Part shown: positions 1-9,458 of the stretch, one piece after another
Numbering within the stretch: the stretch's first letter is position 1
How the letters are laid out: every line of letters starts with the position of its first letter
Assembly: GCA_016630905.1 (NCBI GenBank)
Contig: WBMQ01000007.1
Location: 1,572,858-1,636,857, forward strand
DNA length: 64,000 nt
Direction of reading: 5' to 3'
DNA from: Capillidium heterosporum
Lineage: Eukaryota; Entomophthoromycota; Entomophthoromycetes; Entomophthorales; Capillidiaceae
Notes under the pieces: generated by a model
The model's input: the letters and a program-made list of their open reading frames with translations, nothing else
Told to the model about the DNA's origin: nothing
The model's database searches: none
Translations under genes and position numbers: made by a program

Positions 1-17
1 CGACTTCAACTTTTGGT

Positions 18-23
18 TATAAA
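18..23 (+). promoter_or_regulatory. TATA box of the first secreted-protein gene
   Basis: TATAAA lies 46 bp upstream of the ATG at 69. Similar boxes precede the other secreted-protein genes in the window, at 4281 and 23187 and on the minus strand near 37434. Confidence 0.5.
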
Positions 24-68
24 CATTTAATTCTATTCAAAAGTATCTAATAGTCCCTAGTGTTGAAA

Positions 69-992
69 ATGATCCTTATCGCCAAAACTCAACTTCAAAA
101 CCTAGCTTTGAGCTTCCTTTTAATCAACCTAATAACTTCATCACCAGTCCCTCAGACTGATGACTCAAGTAACTTATATCCATTGAACAGCTTCCCCAAC
201 ATCAACGAAAGCAACTTTCAAATCCCAAGTGGTAATGGCCAATCCGACCCATCCTTATCAACTTCTTCAATAGCTAGCTTGATTCCAACTGATAGTTCAA
301 GTCCTTCTTTGGCAATATCTACTGACAGTCCGACTTTAGCTACTGATTCATTTATACCTACTGACAGTATATCTTTTCCAACTAATAGTTTAGTAACGAG
401 TTCCGATATCAGTATCAGTTTCCCAACTGATCAACTTGCAAGTAGCGGAAGTGTTCTACCAACTGGAACTATAGTTCCAACTGATAGTTCACTTCCAAGT
501 GACTTTTCCTATCCTACCAATAGCGTTCCTACTGATTCCTTGTACCCAATTGCGAGCGATAGTAACATAGTTCCAACTGATACCTCTTATCCTACCAATG
601 TCCCAGTCTCTAGTAGTGCTGTTCCTACTGATTCCCTATACCCGATCGCAAGCGAAAGCAGTCTAATTCCAAGTGACACTTCTTATCCTACCGATGTGCC
701 AATATCTAGTCCTGTACTTCCTACTGATCAACCACTATTCACATCTACTGAAGCAGTACCATCTCCTAGCTACGACAGTTTGAGTACCCGACCTACTAAG
801 AGATCTAGATCTAAGAAGACTAAAAAGACCAGAACTAGAACTTCGGTTGATGTCTATCCTACTGCTACTGGATATCCCGTTGATTCTCAAGTCCCTACTC
901 CTATAGTATCGACTAGCTATCCGGTATCATCGCAGGTTAATCCTAATCCTAATCCTAATCCTAACCTAGTGGCAATCAAAACTTGGATGTGA
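69..992 (+). CDS. Secreted Ser/Thr/Pro-rich protein with PTDS repeats; tail frameshifted
   Basis: Secreted or cell-wall protein of unknown function. The first ATG is at 69; translation from 60 would need GTG. Residues 1 to about 25 form a signal peptide (basic start, hydrophobic core LALSFLLINLI, then TSSPVP). The body is built of degenerate PTDS/PTDTSYPT repeats, including two copies of PTDSLYPIAS. A basic stretch TKRSRSKKTKKTRTRT offers a Kex2-like KR site. The frame ends at 992 in a (CCTAAT)n tract. Immediately downstream, in the +2 frame (about 971-1084), the DNA encodes three 11-residue repeats like NQALDVFWATK and then stops. The same repeat ends the secreted protein at 23245, so the true C-terminus is probably out of frame here. 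No GT-AG intron I tested restores the frame. The 307-residue form listed is the literal open frame. Confidence 0.75.
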   Translation: MILIAKTQLQNLALSFLLINLITSSPVPQTDDSSNLYPLNSFPNINESNFQIPSGNGQSDPSLSTSSIASLIPTDSSSPSLAISTDSPTLATDSFIPTDSISFPTNSLVTSSDISISFPTDQLASSGSVLPTGTIVPTDSSLPSDFSYPTNSVPTDSLYPIASDSNIVPTDTSYPTNVPVSSSAVPTDSLYPIASESSLIPSDTSYPTDVPISSPVLPTDQPLFTSTEAVPSPSYDSLSTRPTKRSRSKKTKKTRTRTSVDVYPTATGYPVDSQVPTPIVSTSYPVSSQVNPNPNPNPNLVAIKTWM

Positions 993-1084
993 TGTGGGCC
1001 ACCAAAAACCAAGCTTTAGATGTCTTTTGGGCCACCAAGAACCAGGCCCTAGATGTCTTTTGGGCTGTCAAGAACAAGAAATAA
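971..1084 (+). pseudogene. Out-of-frame C-terminal repeat tail of the gene at 69
   Basis: In this frame the DNA reads NQNLDVMWATK, NQALDVFWATK, NQALDVFWAVK, NKK, stop: three near-perfect 11-residue repeats. It has no start codon of its own. It matches the tail of the protein at 23245 (NQPLDVKWAVK, DQDLDPMWAANK). It is best read as the original C-terminus of the upstream gene, separated by a one-base indel in or near the CCTAAT repeat at 938-966. A sequencing error would give the same picture. Confidence 0.65.
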
Positions 1085-1599
1085 GAAAATTCAAGTTTGT
1101 GTAATAAAAGATGTTAGCTTTAGTGCTTTTTTGATATATGCCTTTTTGCTGTGTTTTTTATCAAATGGTGGATGCCCCTATATAGATGGTCTTGAGGTTA
1201 TAGTTATAGATGTGAAAGTAGCAAGTAGATTTTATTTCTAGTTTCCAGGTTGATTACTATCCAACTGATAGACAAAAATATTCTAGCTGATTGACTCAGC
1301 TGTAGAGGATGGACAAGTAACACGACTGAACTACCGATTGGATATCAAATTCAACTATATAGTTGAAGCAAATGCTACCACCACCTACCCAACCCATAGC
1401 AAATTGGATAAGTTTCTAATAGACGAGTAATGTATCATTTGTAAATAAAATAAGTTTGATAAGCTAAACCTAAAAGTTTAAAACATTACTTTAGTATGCT
1501 TTTACTCAGATATATATCTAAAGATGTGGGTTCGAAGGTGGAGCGGAGGTAGGAGAGAAGAAATTATCAATTAAAAACTTAAATTATACCTTTTCCTTT
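1085..1599. other. Intergenic, no gene seen
   Basis: AT-rich spacer between the first secreted-protein gene and the 3' end of the minus-strand gene at 1600. A 62-codon frame at 1053-1241 overlaps the repeat tail out of frame and has no coding character. Confidence 0.5.
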
Positions 1600-2220
1600 T
1601 TAGGCTTTCTTAGGTTCAAAGGGAGTAGAGGTAAGAGGCAGTGGACGGACTACCCACCCCTTTTTCCTCTTCTTAACCTGAGCTTGGTTGGCAGAGACAA
1701 TAGAAGCAGATGGAGGATCAAGGGCAAGTAACAGCGAGTGTAGTATCTCCATTATTTCCCATTTGGGCAGCTTCTTAAACAAGCAATAAAGTATACTCTC
1801 ACTTGTATAGAACTAGTTAGCTAAAATGAGATCGTGGTTGTTTATGTGATAATATCCCTTACCTTACGTTCCTTGAGCCCATGCGTGTTGAATTCCTTGT
1901 ATTTATATAAGTTTTTATTCATGTACTTCAACCTTGTTAGATATTCGGAATCTATATATTTGTTGATTTCCATTCCTGCATATTTGGAATTGCCATAGCT
2001 TATTAAAGAGACATGATTGATAAAAATGCTACCTTGATCTACTCCCAAACTTGGGATTCTTTGCTTAAGTTGGTGACCTCCAGGTTACCGACACTTGGAT
2101 TGAATCTAGATTCCTTTGAATTGAGTTTAAAACCATATAAGTGGCTACAGACCAAAGCAAAGTACAAGATGATTGAAACGAATACAACTACTGTAAGCTT
2201 AAAAAGCAAGGTCACTGCTC
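1600..2220 (-). CDS. C-terminal exons of an unrecognised membrane protein
   Basis: Not seen as one open frame; three exons join cleanly: about 2220-2043, 1998-1863 and 1812-1600, with introns of 44 nt (1999-2042) and 50 nt (1813-1862, with gctaac before the acceptor). Both joins keep frame (exon 2 plus carried bases is 46 codons, exon 3 is 71 codons). The product has a hydrophobic span, TVVVFVSIILYFALVCSHLY, then a soluble tail containing VWDYGNSKYAG, LKERKFYTSES, and an Ala/Pro/Lys-rich end (QAQVKKRKKGWVV, stop after PFEPKKA). The N-terminus is unresolved. Open stretches on the same strand up to about 2450 (for example one encoding KFRWVYIAKNAFQLITN) may be further exons, but I could not join them. 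I do not recognise the family. Confidence 0.5.
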
Positions 2221-4280
2221 CTTAACTCATAGGCTTCAATTGCTACCGCTTTTGTTGGTTTATCAATGATTATAATCAATACATTGGTGATCAATTGGAA
2301 TGCATTTTTGGCAATGTATACCCACCTAAACTTGACAGTTGTAAATTAGGATTCAATGGCATGTCTACTTTTTTCAACGTTTAAAGTAATCTGACCTTTG
2401 ACTTGGAGTTTCAAAGGCAATCCTCAGACTAGGTCCATTTAGAAGCTTTTCTATTGAAGTATTTCAGCATTTAGAATTAAGCATTCCGAAATTCTAATTA
2501 AATTGAATACCATACTATTCAAATAAACTTTGTGAAGTTTTACAAGTTCAATTGGCTAAAATCTCAAGTTCTTGTAAACAATTCGCTATTATTTGCACAC
2601 TAGTTTCGGATCAAAGTTTACTGTATTCGTTCTAATATAAATCTGTAAATTCAATATATATTAAATAGTAATTCAGAGATTTATTTTGGAACATAGTCAA
2701 AATCAAAGTTCTTGAATTTCTATATTAATAAAAGTTTTAATTGATTGAAAATTGATAGGAAAAATCGTATTGGGAACATGTATAGTTGGATAAATAGGCA
2801 ATGTAATGAGATCAGGTAGACTATATTGAGATGGAAGGTCGAGAGTAGGGTTTCAGGAAGAACTTTTGTCTATGGAATGGAAATGTGTGCCGGAAAAACG
2901 TTTGGAAGGCATCGTTTAGGATAATTCCATCCAAACTTGTAAATTTATATCCGATGTAAAAGTTTAAATATTTTAATTATGGTAATGGTAGTCTTAACTG
3001 GTATACTTTGATTTTTGGTTGATGGATATGGGTATAGTCGGTTTTACTTTTATTTCTACAGCTAGAGCTAATTCAAATATTTTGGAAATAGAGTTGGAGC
3101 TTTTGTTTTAAATATATAGGTGTGATGACTCAAACTGTATATTATTTATATCGATCAGTGACATTTTGATTGGAACAAGTGATAGGGGCATTGGATGTAT
3201 TTGAATTCAAGTCCAATCAAATGCCAATAAGTAGATTGGGATATAGTTGGGTGTTTTATAAGGATGTTATGAAAGCCTTATAATTGTATATTCAAAATGC
3301 AAGGATATGGACAATATTTTCCATTCTCTATCCGACTGTTTACTAGTAAAGCTTTTAGATGGTAGGACAGGCAATCCAGCCCAGTATCGTACGGACAAAA
3401 TAAATCTACAAAATCCGATGGAGATAAACATATTTTAATTAGCACCTGACGATGTATACGGCGCCAGTGGTACATGACCAGACTAAACTAAAATCACGAG
3501 CGTAATGGATCTATTTTTAACGTTCCTGGGATGGTTCAAGCCCATGTGGTTTTAAAAGGGGATAGGTAGATAACTGATGAGGTCCTTGTAGCTGGTCGGA
3601 GGCCGGAAGATGATTCTTTACTTTGAAAACTGGTTGGGATAGCAAGTCATACTACTTCCCAATACATTTAGATTTTAATTAGACAGCACAGCTGACAGTA
3701 CCAACTTTCCAAGTGACTAATTGCATCCTTGACTGACCCCAGTGCTTGACATCTGATATAGTTGCTCTTTTAATTGGCTGGGACTGTCCAATTCTAAATG
3801 GAAACCTTGCCTTTTGCTGTTGCTTTAAATGTGCTTCTGTTGTAGGCTGTATGGTGGTCGTTAAAAATGCGACGCTAATGTGATTAACTTTAATAATTGT
3901 CGCGGATTAGTTATTGGAACTGCTTCAATGCTAGGCTAGACTCTTCCCTTGACCTTCACTATGAAAACTTTTAGGTTGCCTTGTGACGGCTAAAAGGCTG
4001 AAATCTATGTCACCATTCTATGATTAGTTTTGTGATTGATCTATTTTGACCAATTTCTTGGCAGAAATAACGACTTATTTGGCAGTATATTGTTTTAAGC
4101 GATATCTTAAATGCTTAGCTGTATGGTACATATATATCAAGGGACTTATTTGAGAAATAAGCAGTCATCCGGCCTATGTTAAAATATGTAAAACATTACG
4201 TGAGCTGGTGCAAGGGTTATAGCCTAATTCTTTGTTAATTTGCCCAATGTCGAATGAAAATTTATAAAGGTGGCAAACAC
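2221..4280. other. Long intergenic region; possible 5' exons of the 1600 gene near 2225-2450
   Basis: About 2 kb. The first 230 bases carry minus-strand open stretches that may belong to the gene at 1600. The rest has frequent stops in all frames and nothing I can assign. The 65-codon minus-strand frame at 3278-3475 has no support. Confidence 0.4.
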
Positions 4281-4288
4281 TATATAAA
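4281..4288 (+). promoter_or_regulatory. TATA box of the 4349 secreted-protein gene
   Basis: TATATAAA starts 68 bp before the ATG at 4349. The decayed tandem copy at 6561 has TATGTAAA at the matching place, so the promoter of that copy is damaged too. Confidence 0.55.
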
Positions 4289-4348
4289 CAGGCCTCTGGG
4301 AACTTTTCTTTAGAATAAACCTATTTATTTGTTTTGAGAACATCCATC

Positions 4349-5581
4349 ATGAAATACAACTTTACTCTACTTGCCCTGGTCCTAGTGCTTGGACTTGTCA
4401 AAAGTGACCAAGTTCAAGCCGACAACTCCAACTTGAACCAAGTCTTCAACGATGTTGCCAAGCAGTACGGTGTAGAAGCTAACGTCCAAACCTCGGACGT
4501 CAAGGAAACTTCCAACTTACAGCCTGAAGCTAAACCTAACACTGCCAATCAGGATCAGGTCGCTAAGGACGTTACTAAGGATGTCAAACCCGATACCAAA
4601 TCCCAGGAGCCTAAGCCTGAAGTTAAGACTGATGACTTGAACGATGTCAAAGTTGAAGAGAAGTCTGAAGTTAAGACTGACGACTTGAACGATGTTAAAG
4701 CCAAGGAGAAGCCTGAAGTCAAAACTGATGACTTGAACGATGTCAAAGCTGAGGAGAAGTCTGAAGTTAAACCTGAGGTGAATGCTGACGTCCAAACTGG
4801 CGATGGCCAGAAATCTGAAGACAAGCCGGAAGTCTCCCAAGATCAGGAGCAGATCTTCAAGGATGTTGCCAACCAGTACCAAGTCGAGTCTCTAGAACAA
4901 AAGCCTGAAGCTAAAGCTGACGAAAAGGTTGCTGACTCTGAGAAATCTCTTTCTGCCAGCGTTACCTCCAAGTTGCCTACCGAACCCGTCACTCGAACCA
5001 TCCTTCCCCAGCCTACCTCCAACCCACCTTCCAACTTGGACATCAAGGAGGATGCCAAGGTAGCTACCCCTGAGAAGAAGGTTGAGCAGGCCTTAGATGT
5101 CTACTGGGCCGTACCTCAGTTAAAGACGGATATCTATTGGGCTTTGAAGACTGGTAGCCCTACCGTCATCCCTCCCGCTGTACCTACCCCTGAAGCTCCT
5201 CAGTCTAAGGTTAAGTGCAGCAAGAAGGCCGAAGCTGTCTCAACTGTTGAGCCTACTCCCATCTCCACCACTGGCTCTGCAGCGGTCGAATCCTCAGCCA
5301 CTGAAGCAACCCCTACCTCCCAAGCCTCTACCGATGCTGTTGTTAGCACTACTTCGACTTCCAGCGTTTCCGCCTCGACCACTTCCAAAGTTGCCACTTC
5401 TACTACCACTTCAGTAAGCGTAGCTGCCCTCGAGGACCAAGCTCCCCAACCTACCGATGAGGTCAAGGTTGAAGGTGAAGGCAGTACTGATGTCGTTGCT
5501 AATCAGCAGAAACCAGAAGCTGAAGTCGTAGTTGAAGATAAGCCTCAGGTCGTCGCTGGTGAGGACAAGGTCGAGAACTAG
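4349..5581 (+). CDS. Secreted repeat protein with Lys/Glu-rich repeats and Ser/Thr-rich C-terminus
   Basis: Predicted secreted or wall-associated protein of 410 residues, function unknown. The start is the ATG at 4349; the frame is open from a TTG at 4334, but the signal peptide MKYNFTLLALVLVLGLVKS begins at this ATG. Order of parts: signal peptide (1-20); NQVFNDVAKQYGVE (about 31-44); a charged region with three tandem 16-residue repeats of the type KTDDLNDVK(A/V)(E/K)EK(S/P)EV; a second copy of the first motif (QIFKDVANQYQVE); a short aromatic block ALDVYWAVPQLKTDIYWALK; then a long Ser/Thr/Ala/Val region and an acidic end. The aromatic block matches the WA-K repeats of the proteins at 69 and 23245. 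Codon use is richer in C-ending codons than in its neighbours, suggesting strong expression. A decayed tandem paralogue lies 2.2 kb downstream. Confidence 0.85.
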   Translation: MKYNFTLLALVLVLGLVKSDQVQADNSNLNQVFNDVAKQYGVEANVQTSDVKETSNLQPEAKPNTANQDQVAKDVTKDVKPDTKSQEPKPEVKTDDLNDVKVEEKSEVKTDDLNDVKAKEKPEVKTDDLNDVKAEEKSEVKPEVNADVQTGDGQKSEDKPEVSQDQEQIFKDVANQYQVESLEQKPEAKADEKVADSEKSLSASVTSKLPTEPVTRTILPQPTSNPPSNLDIKEDAKVATPEKKVEQALDVYWAVPQLKTDIYWALKTGSPTVIPPAVPTPEAPQSKVKCSKKAEAVSTVEPTPISTTGSAAVESSATEATPTSQASTDAVVSTTSTSSVSASTTSKVATSTTTSVSVAALEDQAPQPTDEVKVEGEGSTDVVANQQKPEAEVVVEDKPQVVAGEDKVEN

Positions 5582-6560
5582 AACTAGAAACTTTGGCTTT
5601 TAAGTTCGTAAATGTACATTGTGTATATCTCCATCCAAAATATTTTGTGCTTTTCTTCATCAAGCTTATTAAATGCATCTATAAGTAGATTTGGTTTATA
5701 AGTTTTAGTATTGCTGAACTTTACATTTGATTTCGTACTAGTTTTACACTGTAGTTAATTCTTATATAGCTATTCAGTCTAGATTTTTAGTTTTGATCAA
5801 TAAGCAATTATTAAATCAAACTTTATTTGCAAAAATAGATTAGTCAGCTAATTCTGCTAATACTCCCATTACACCTACAACTTCATAAAGTTATGTTTAA
5901 CCAAACTATAGGTTTAGTTGGGAGCTGAGGGAATAATGAAGCTTTGGTTGAAATGGTAAAAGGTCAATAAAAACTAGGGCAGCTGCTTTAGTTTTTAAAA
6001 ATCAAGGCTATAGCTTTCAACTTGAGTAGTACAAGTATGTGTGGTGGTAGTATTTAAAATTTACAATAGATATATGGGCTGTGAAGTAGAGGGCTGCAAT
6101 ATAGGAACCGTGGTCTTTGAAAATCAATGATTTTAATCGACTCATCTCACAAAGCTTTTACAGTACATTTGATTCATATTTTAACTCATAAATGAACTCT
6201 ATATATTTAGAAACATTTTACATCCATACTGTCTTTGATCGTTTTAATTTGAATATACGATATAGAGTTAAATCTGTAGCTTTACAGCAATACAACTATT
6301 ACTGCTAAAACAGATTATACCAGTTACTTCAAGTAGTTAACCTTTAGCGAAATCGTTATCATCGTATGTTTTGGCTTAAATTGGTAGTAATCCGCCTTGA
6401 TCAAAGCATTTAAAGAATTACGTGGTTTGTACAGAGAATATATGGTAGTCCATAGCTAATTTTTTATATCAAATAATTTTGAAATGCTGATAAATACTAT
6501 GTAAATGCTTCCGAGGTAGCCATCTTCACACTTTTAAACTATTTATTTGAATGCTACACC
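5582..6560. other. Spacer between tandem duplicates
   Basis: The 3' flank of the gene at 4349 (about 5582-5630) matches the 3' flank of the decayed copy (about 7260-7310). The promoter-proximal 70 bp also match (about 4280-4348 versus 6495-6560). The duplicated segment therefore extends beyond the coding sequence. No gene is seen in the middle. Confidence 0.55.
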
Positions 6561-7259
6561 ATGAAATATAACCCAATTTTGCTCGCCCTGGTCCTAATAC
6601 TTGGTTACATCAAGGGAGATCAAGTCCAAGCCGACAATTCCAACTTGAATTAAGTTTTCAAGGGCGTCACTAAGCAGTACCATGTAGAAGATACCTTCCA
6701 GAGCTTCAATATTAAGGAAACTGCTAACCAACAACTTGGAGTTAAACCCAACCCTGTCAATCAAAACTAGGCCTGCTCAGAACATCTTTTCTCAGCCTAT
6801 CACCAATCTAGCTTCCAACTTGGATTTCAAGGAAGATGCTAAAGGAACTACTCACGAGAAGGTTGAGCAATACCTCAGCTGAAGATCAATGTCTATTATG
6901 CTTTGAAGACCAAGAACTTTGCTGCTACTCCAGCACCTATTCCTTATTATACCTATTCTAAGGTTAGGTGTAGCAAGACTGAACTTACTCCGGTACCTGG
7001 CCTTATCCTCACTACCGACACTGTAACTGTTGAGTCTTTGGATGTTGATGTGATTCCTACCTCCAAAGCTTCAACTATTACCACAGCTATTATATCGATG
7101 TCCATCACTTCCAAAGCTGTTATTTCTACTACTGTAGCAAATGTAATTAATTTTAAAGATCAAGTTCCCTAATCTACTGATGAGGGGTATGTTGTTGTCA
7201 AAATGGTAGCTGAAGGTGAAGCTCAAGTTGCTGTTAGTGAAGACAAGGCCAAAAGCTAA
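6561..7259 (+). pseudogene. Decayed tandem copy of the 4349 secreted-protein gene
   Basis: It starts MKYNPILLALVLILGYIKGDQ and then VQADNSNLN, matching the gene at 4349 position for position, and ends with a region like its C-terminus (TDEG, then AEGEAQVAVSEDKAK, stop at 7257-7259). It is broken by stops where the parent has Gln: CAA to TAA after NSNLN, CAG to TAG after NQN, and CAA to TAA after DQVP. The block with the KTDDLNDVK repeats is missing and there is a frame change near 6875 (PQLKINVYYALK lies in another frame). The stop at 7170-7172 ends the longest surviving frame (6903-7172). All three nonsense changes are C to T at CpA. The TATA box is also altered. Almost certainly non-functional. 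Confidence 0.85.
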
Positions 7260-8013
7260 AGCTAGAAACTTTGTCTATTAGGTTCGTAACATTACATTGA
7301 GTATGTTTCTATCAGAAATCCTCTATATTTTTACCAAGCTTGTTAAATATATCTATAAACACCTGTGTTTTGTAAACTTTTAGGGTTTGATATTTGTGTA
7401 TTTCGATAAGCTTTTGCGGCCAAGTTTTCAGGTTTCTCATATATACTTTGGCATCTAGCCTATTTAACTTGAGTTACTCATATCAAGTCAGCTTAAGATT
7501 AGATAGGGTCTCCTAATCCTACATGTATGTAGATAAGTTTTATAGATATCAATACCCAGCTACCTTTTACAAACCCTGTATCGAATCGAAGCTTCGGCTT
7601 CTCACCAAAGCCTGTTGGATTGACCACCAGCTTAAACGCCAAGTCGAGGGATGGTAGGATGATAGGGATAAAAGTACCTCCCCAAATTGTAAAACCCTAT
7701 CAATCACAGCCCTCACTTCTAATTAGAAATCTAACTTCTGCAAACCCTTAATTCAGCGCTCCAGACAATTACCAAATAAATCAGGTGACCGATATTGACC
7801 CAAATTGAAATGAAATGGAAGGATGGTGGTTGCGTAGCTTCAAAAATAAGCCAATCATATCGCCAAGTGTGGGGAAAACTCAAGCCCAAACTCAATAGCC
7901 GAAATTGAAAGGTTGGAAGTATAAAAGGTGTCAGCAGTTCCAAAAGTTAGATTTCTGTTTCCTAAACTTAGACGAACCTAAAAATTATATAAACATTAGA
8001 AGATTAGTATACA
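7260..8013. other. Intergenic / promoter of the aminotransferase gene
   Basis: About 750 bp with no supported gene. A 70-codon minus-strand frame at 7731-7943 lies in the promoter of the next gene and has no start context or codon bias. Confidence 0.5.
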
Positions 8014-9339
8014 ATGGTAAAGTTTTCCAATCTGGTAACCCGATCCACCCTCAAGTCCAGCTTCAACATTACTCGTAGTTTCGCAGCCCAAAGTGGCAGT
8101 TCCGAGTTACGTCCACTCTTGGTAAAATTTACTTTTATCCATTTATTTTAACACCGATAAAAGGCCAGCAACCTGACCATAACCAAAACCCAAAACCCCA
8201 AACCCTTACTGCCCAACGAGGAATTGAAGTTTGGTAGGACTTTCACCGATCACATGTTGGTTGTTGATCATAGTGTTGACAAGGGCTGGACCGACCCCCA
8301 AATTTTACCATACGGTAAGTTGAGTATGGATCCCGCCTCCTCAGTCTTCCACTACGCCTTCGAGGTAAAGCTTATCTACTAATAGTTTTTGCTAAACTTT
8401 TTATTCAAGTGCTTCGAAGGTATGAAAGCCTACAAAGGATCCAAAGGTGAACTGCGTCTCTTCCGCCCCGAATTGAACATGGCCCGTCTAAGTGCCTCAT
8501 CCCAGCGTATTTCTATGCCGGTAATTTCTACACCTCTAGCTTATATTAAATCTACCTAGGCTATTGACGGTACTGAGATGATCAAGCTGATCAAAGAACT
8601 CGTCAAAGTCGACGAACGCTGGGTCCCCAGCCAGAAGGGCTACTCGCTATACATCCGACCCACCGTTATCGGTACCCAGGAGTACATCGGAGTAGGCCCC
8701 TCCAACTCGGCCAAGGTCTTTGTTATCACCTGCCCAGTCGGTCCCTATTACCCCACCGGGTTCCAGGCAGTCTCGTTGTACGCCACCACCGAGTTCGTAC
8801 GTGCTTGGCCCGGAGGCACTGGTGGTACTAAGATCGGTGCCAACTACGCCCCTGCCATTTTGCCCCAGATCCACGCCATGGGTAAGCGTTGCCAGCAGAA
8901 TCTGTGGCTGTTCGGTCCTGAGGATCACTTGTCCGAAGTTGGTACCATGAACTGCTTTGTTCTGTTGAAGAATTTGAGTGGTGAGTTGGAGTTGGTTACC
9001 CCACCTTTAGATGGCACTATCTTGCCTGGTGTCACAAGAAACTCTATCTTGAGCTTGGCTAGGTCCTGGAACCAGTTCCAGGTCGTAGAGCGCCCTATTA
9101 CCATGAGTGAGATTGTACAGGCTAGCAAGGAGAACCGTTTGGTCGAGATGTTTGGTGCCGGTACCGCCTGTATCGTGAGCCCCATCAAGGAGATTGTGTA
9201 CAAGGATAAGAGCATCGCCATTCCTTTGGATCCTAACGATAGCCAGGCCCAAGCCGGTCCCATCACCAAGAAGTTCTTTGATACTATCTTGGCGATCCAG
9301 CACGGTGAAATTGAATCCGACTGGTCTGTCGTAGTTTAG
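8014..9339 (+). CDS. BAT1: Branched-chain amino acid aminotransferase, probably mitochondrial
   Basis: PLP enzyme that exchanges the amino group between Leu/Ile/Val and 2-oxoglutarate: last step of synthesis, first of breakdown. Four exons: 8014-8121, 8164-8364, 8410-8520 and 8560-9339, with introns of 42, 45 and 39 nt, giving 399 residues. Residues 1-30 (MVKFSNLVTRSTLKSSFNIT, then RSFAAQSG) are basic and hydroxylated like a mitochondrial presequence. Family motifs follow in order: [40 protein letters not shown] (joined across intron 2), LFRPELNMARL, GTQEYIGVGPS, and GGTKIGANYAPAILPQ, whose Lys is the expected PLP Schiff-base residue. The last motif blocks are present to the C-terminus, so it looks intact. 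It converges on the SLH1 gene with about 120 bp between stops. Confidence 0.95.
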
Positions 9340-9458
9340 TTGCGTTTTGGGGAAGCTTTCTTTTACTCGATCTTTGTGAAATAAATTTGAAATTTAATGT
9401 TATATTTTGTTAGTTTACTGTAAAAATGGGAGGTGTTTATTTCAAGATATTCCAAAGT

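Noticed and set aside
1520-1560. Possible tRNA T-arm (ggttcgaa)
   Set aside because: No matching acceptor, D-arm or anticodon arm could be folded around it.
4517-4882. Minus-strand frames of up to 121 codons inside the 4349 gene
   Set aside because: Mirror images of its tandem repeats; no start context.
6561-7259. Reassigned stop codons (TAA/TAG read as Gln)
   Set aside because: Long conserved genes in the window (SLH1, SEC2, NhaC, GUT2) have no in-frame TAA or TAG and use CAA/CAG for Gln.
7731-7943. 70-codon minus-strand frame with aromatic-rich product
   Set aside because: Lies in the promoter of the aminotransferase, no start context, no domain.
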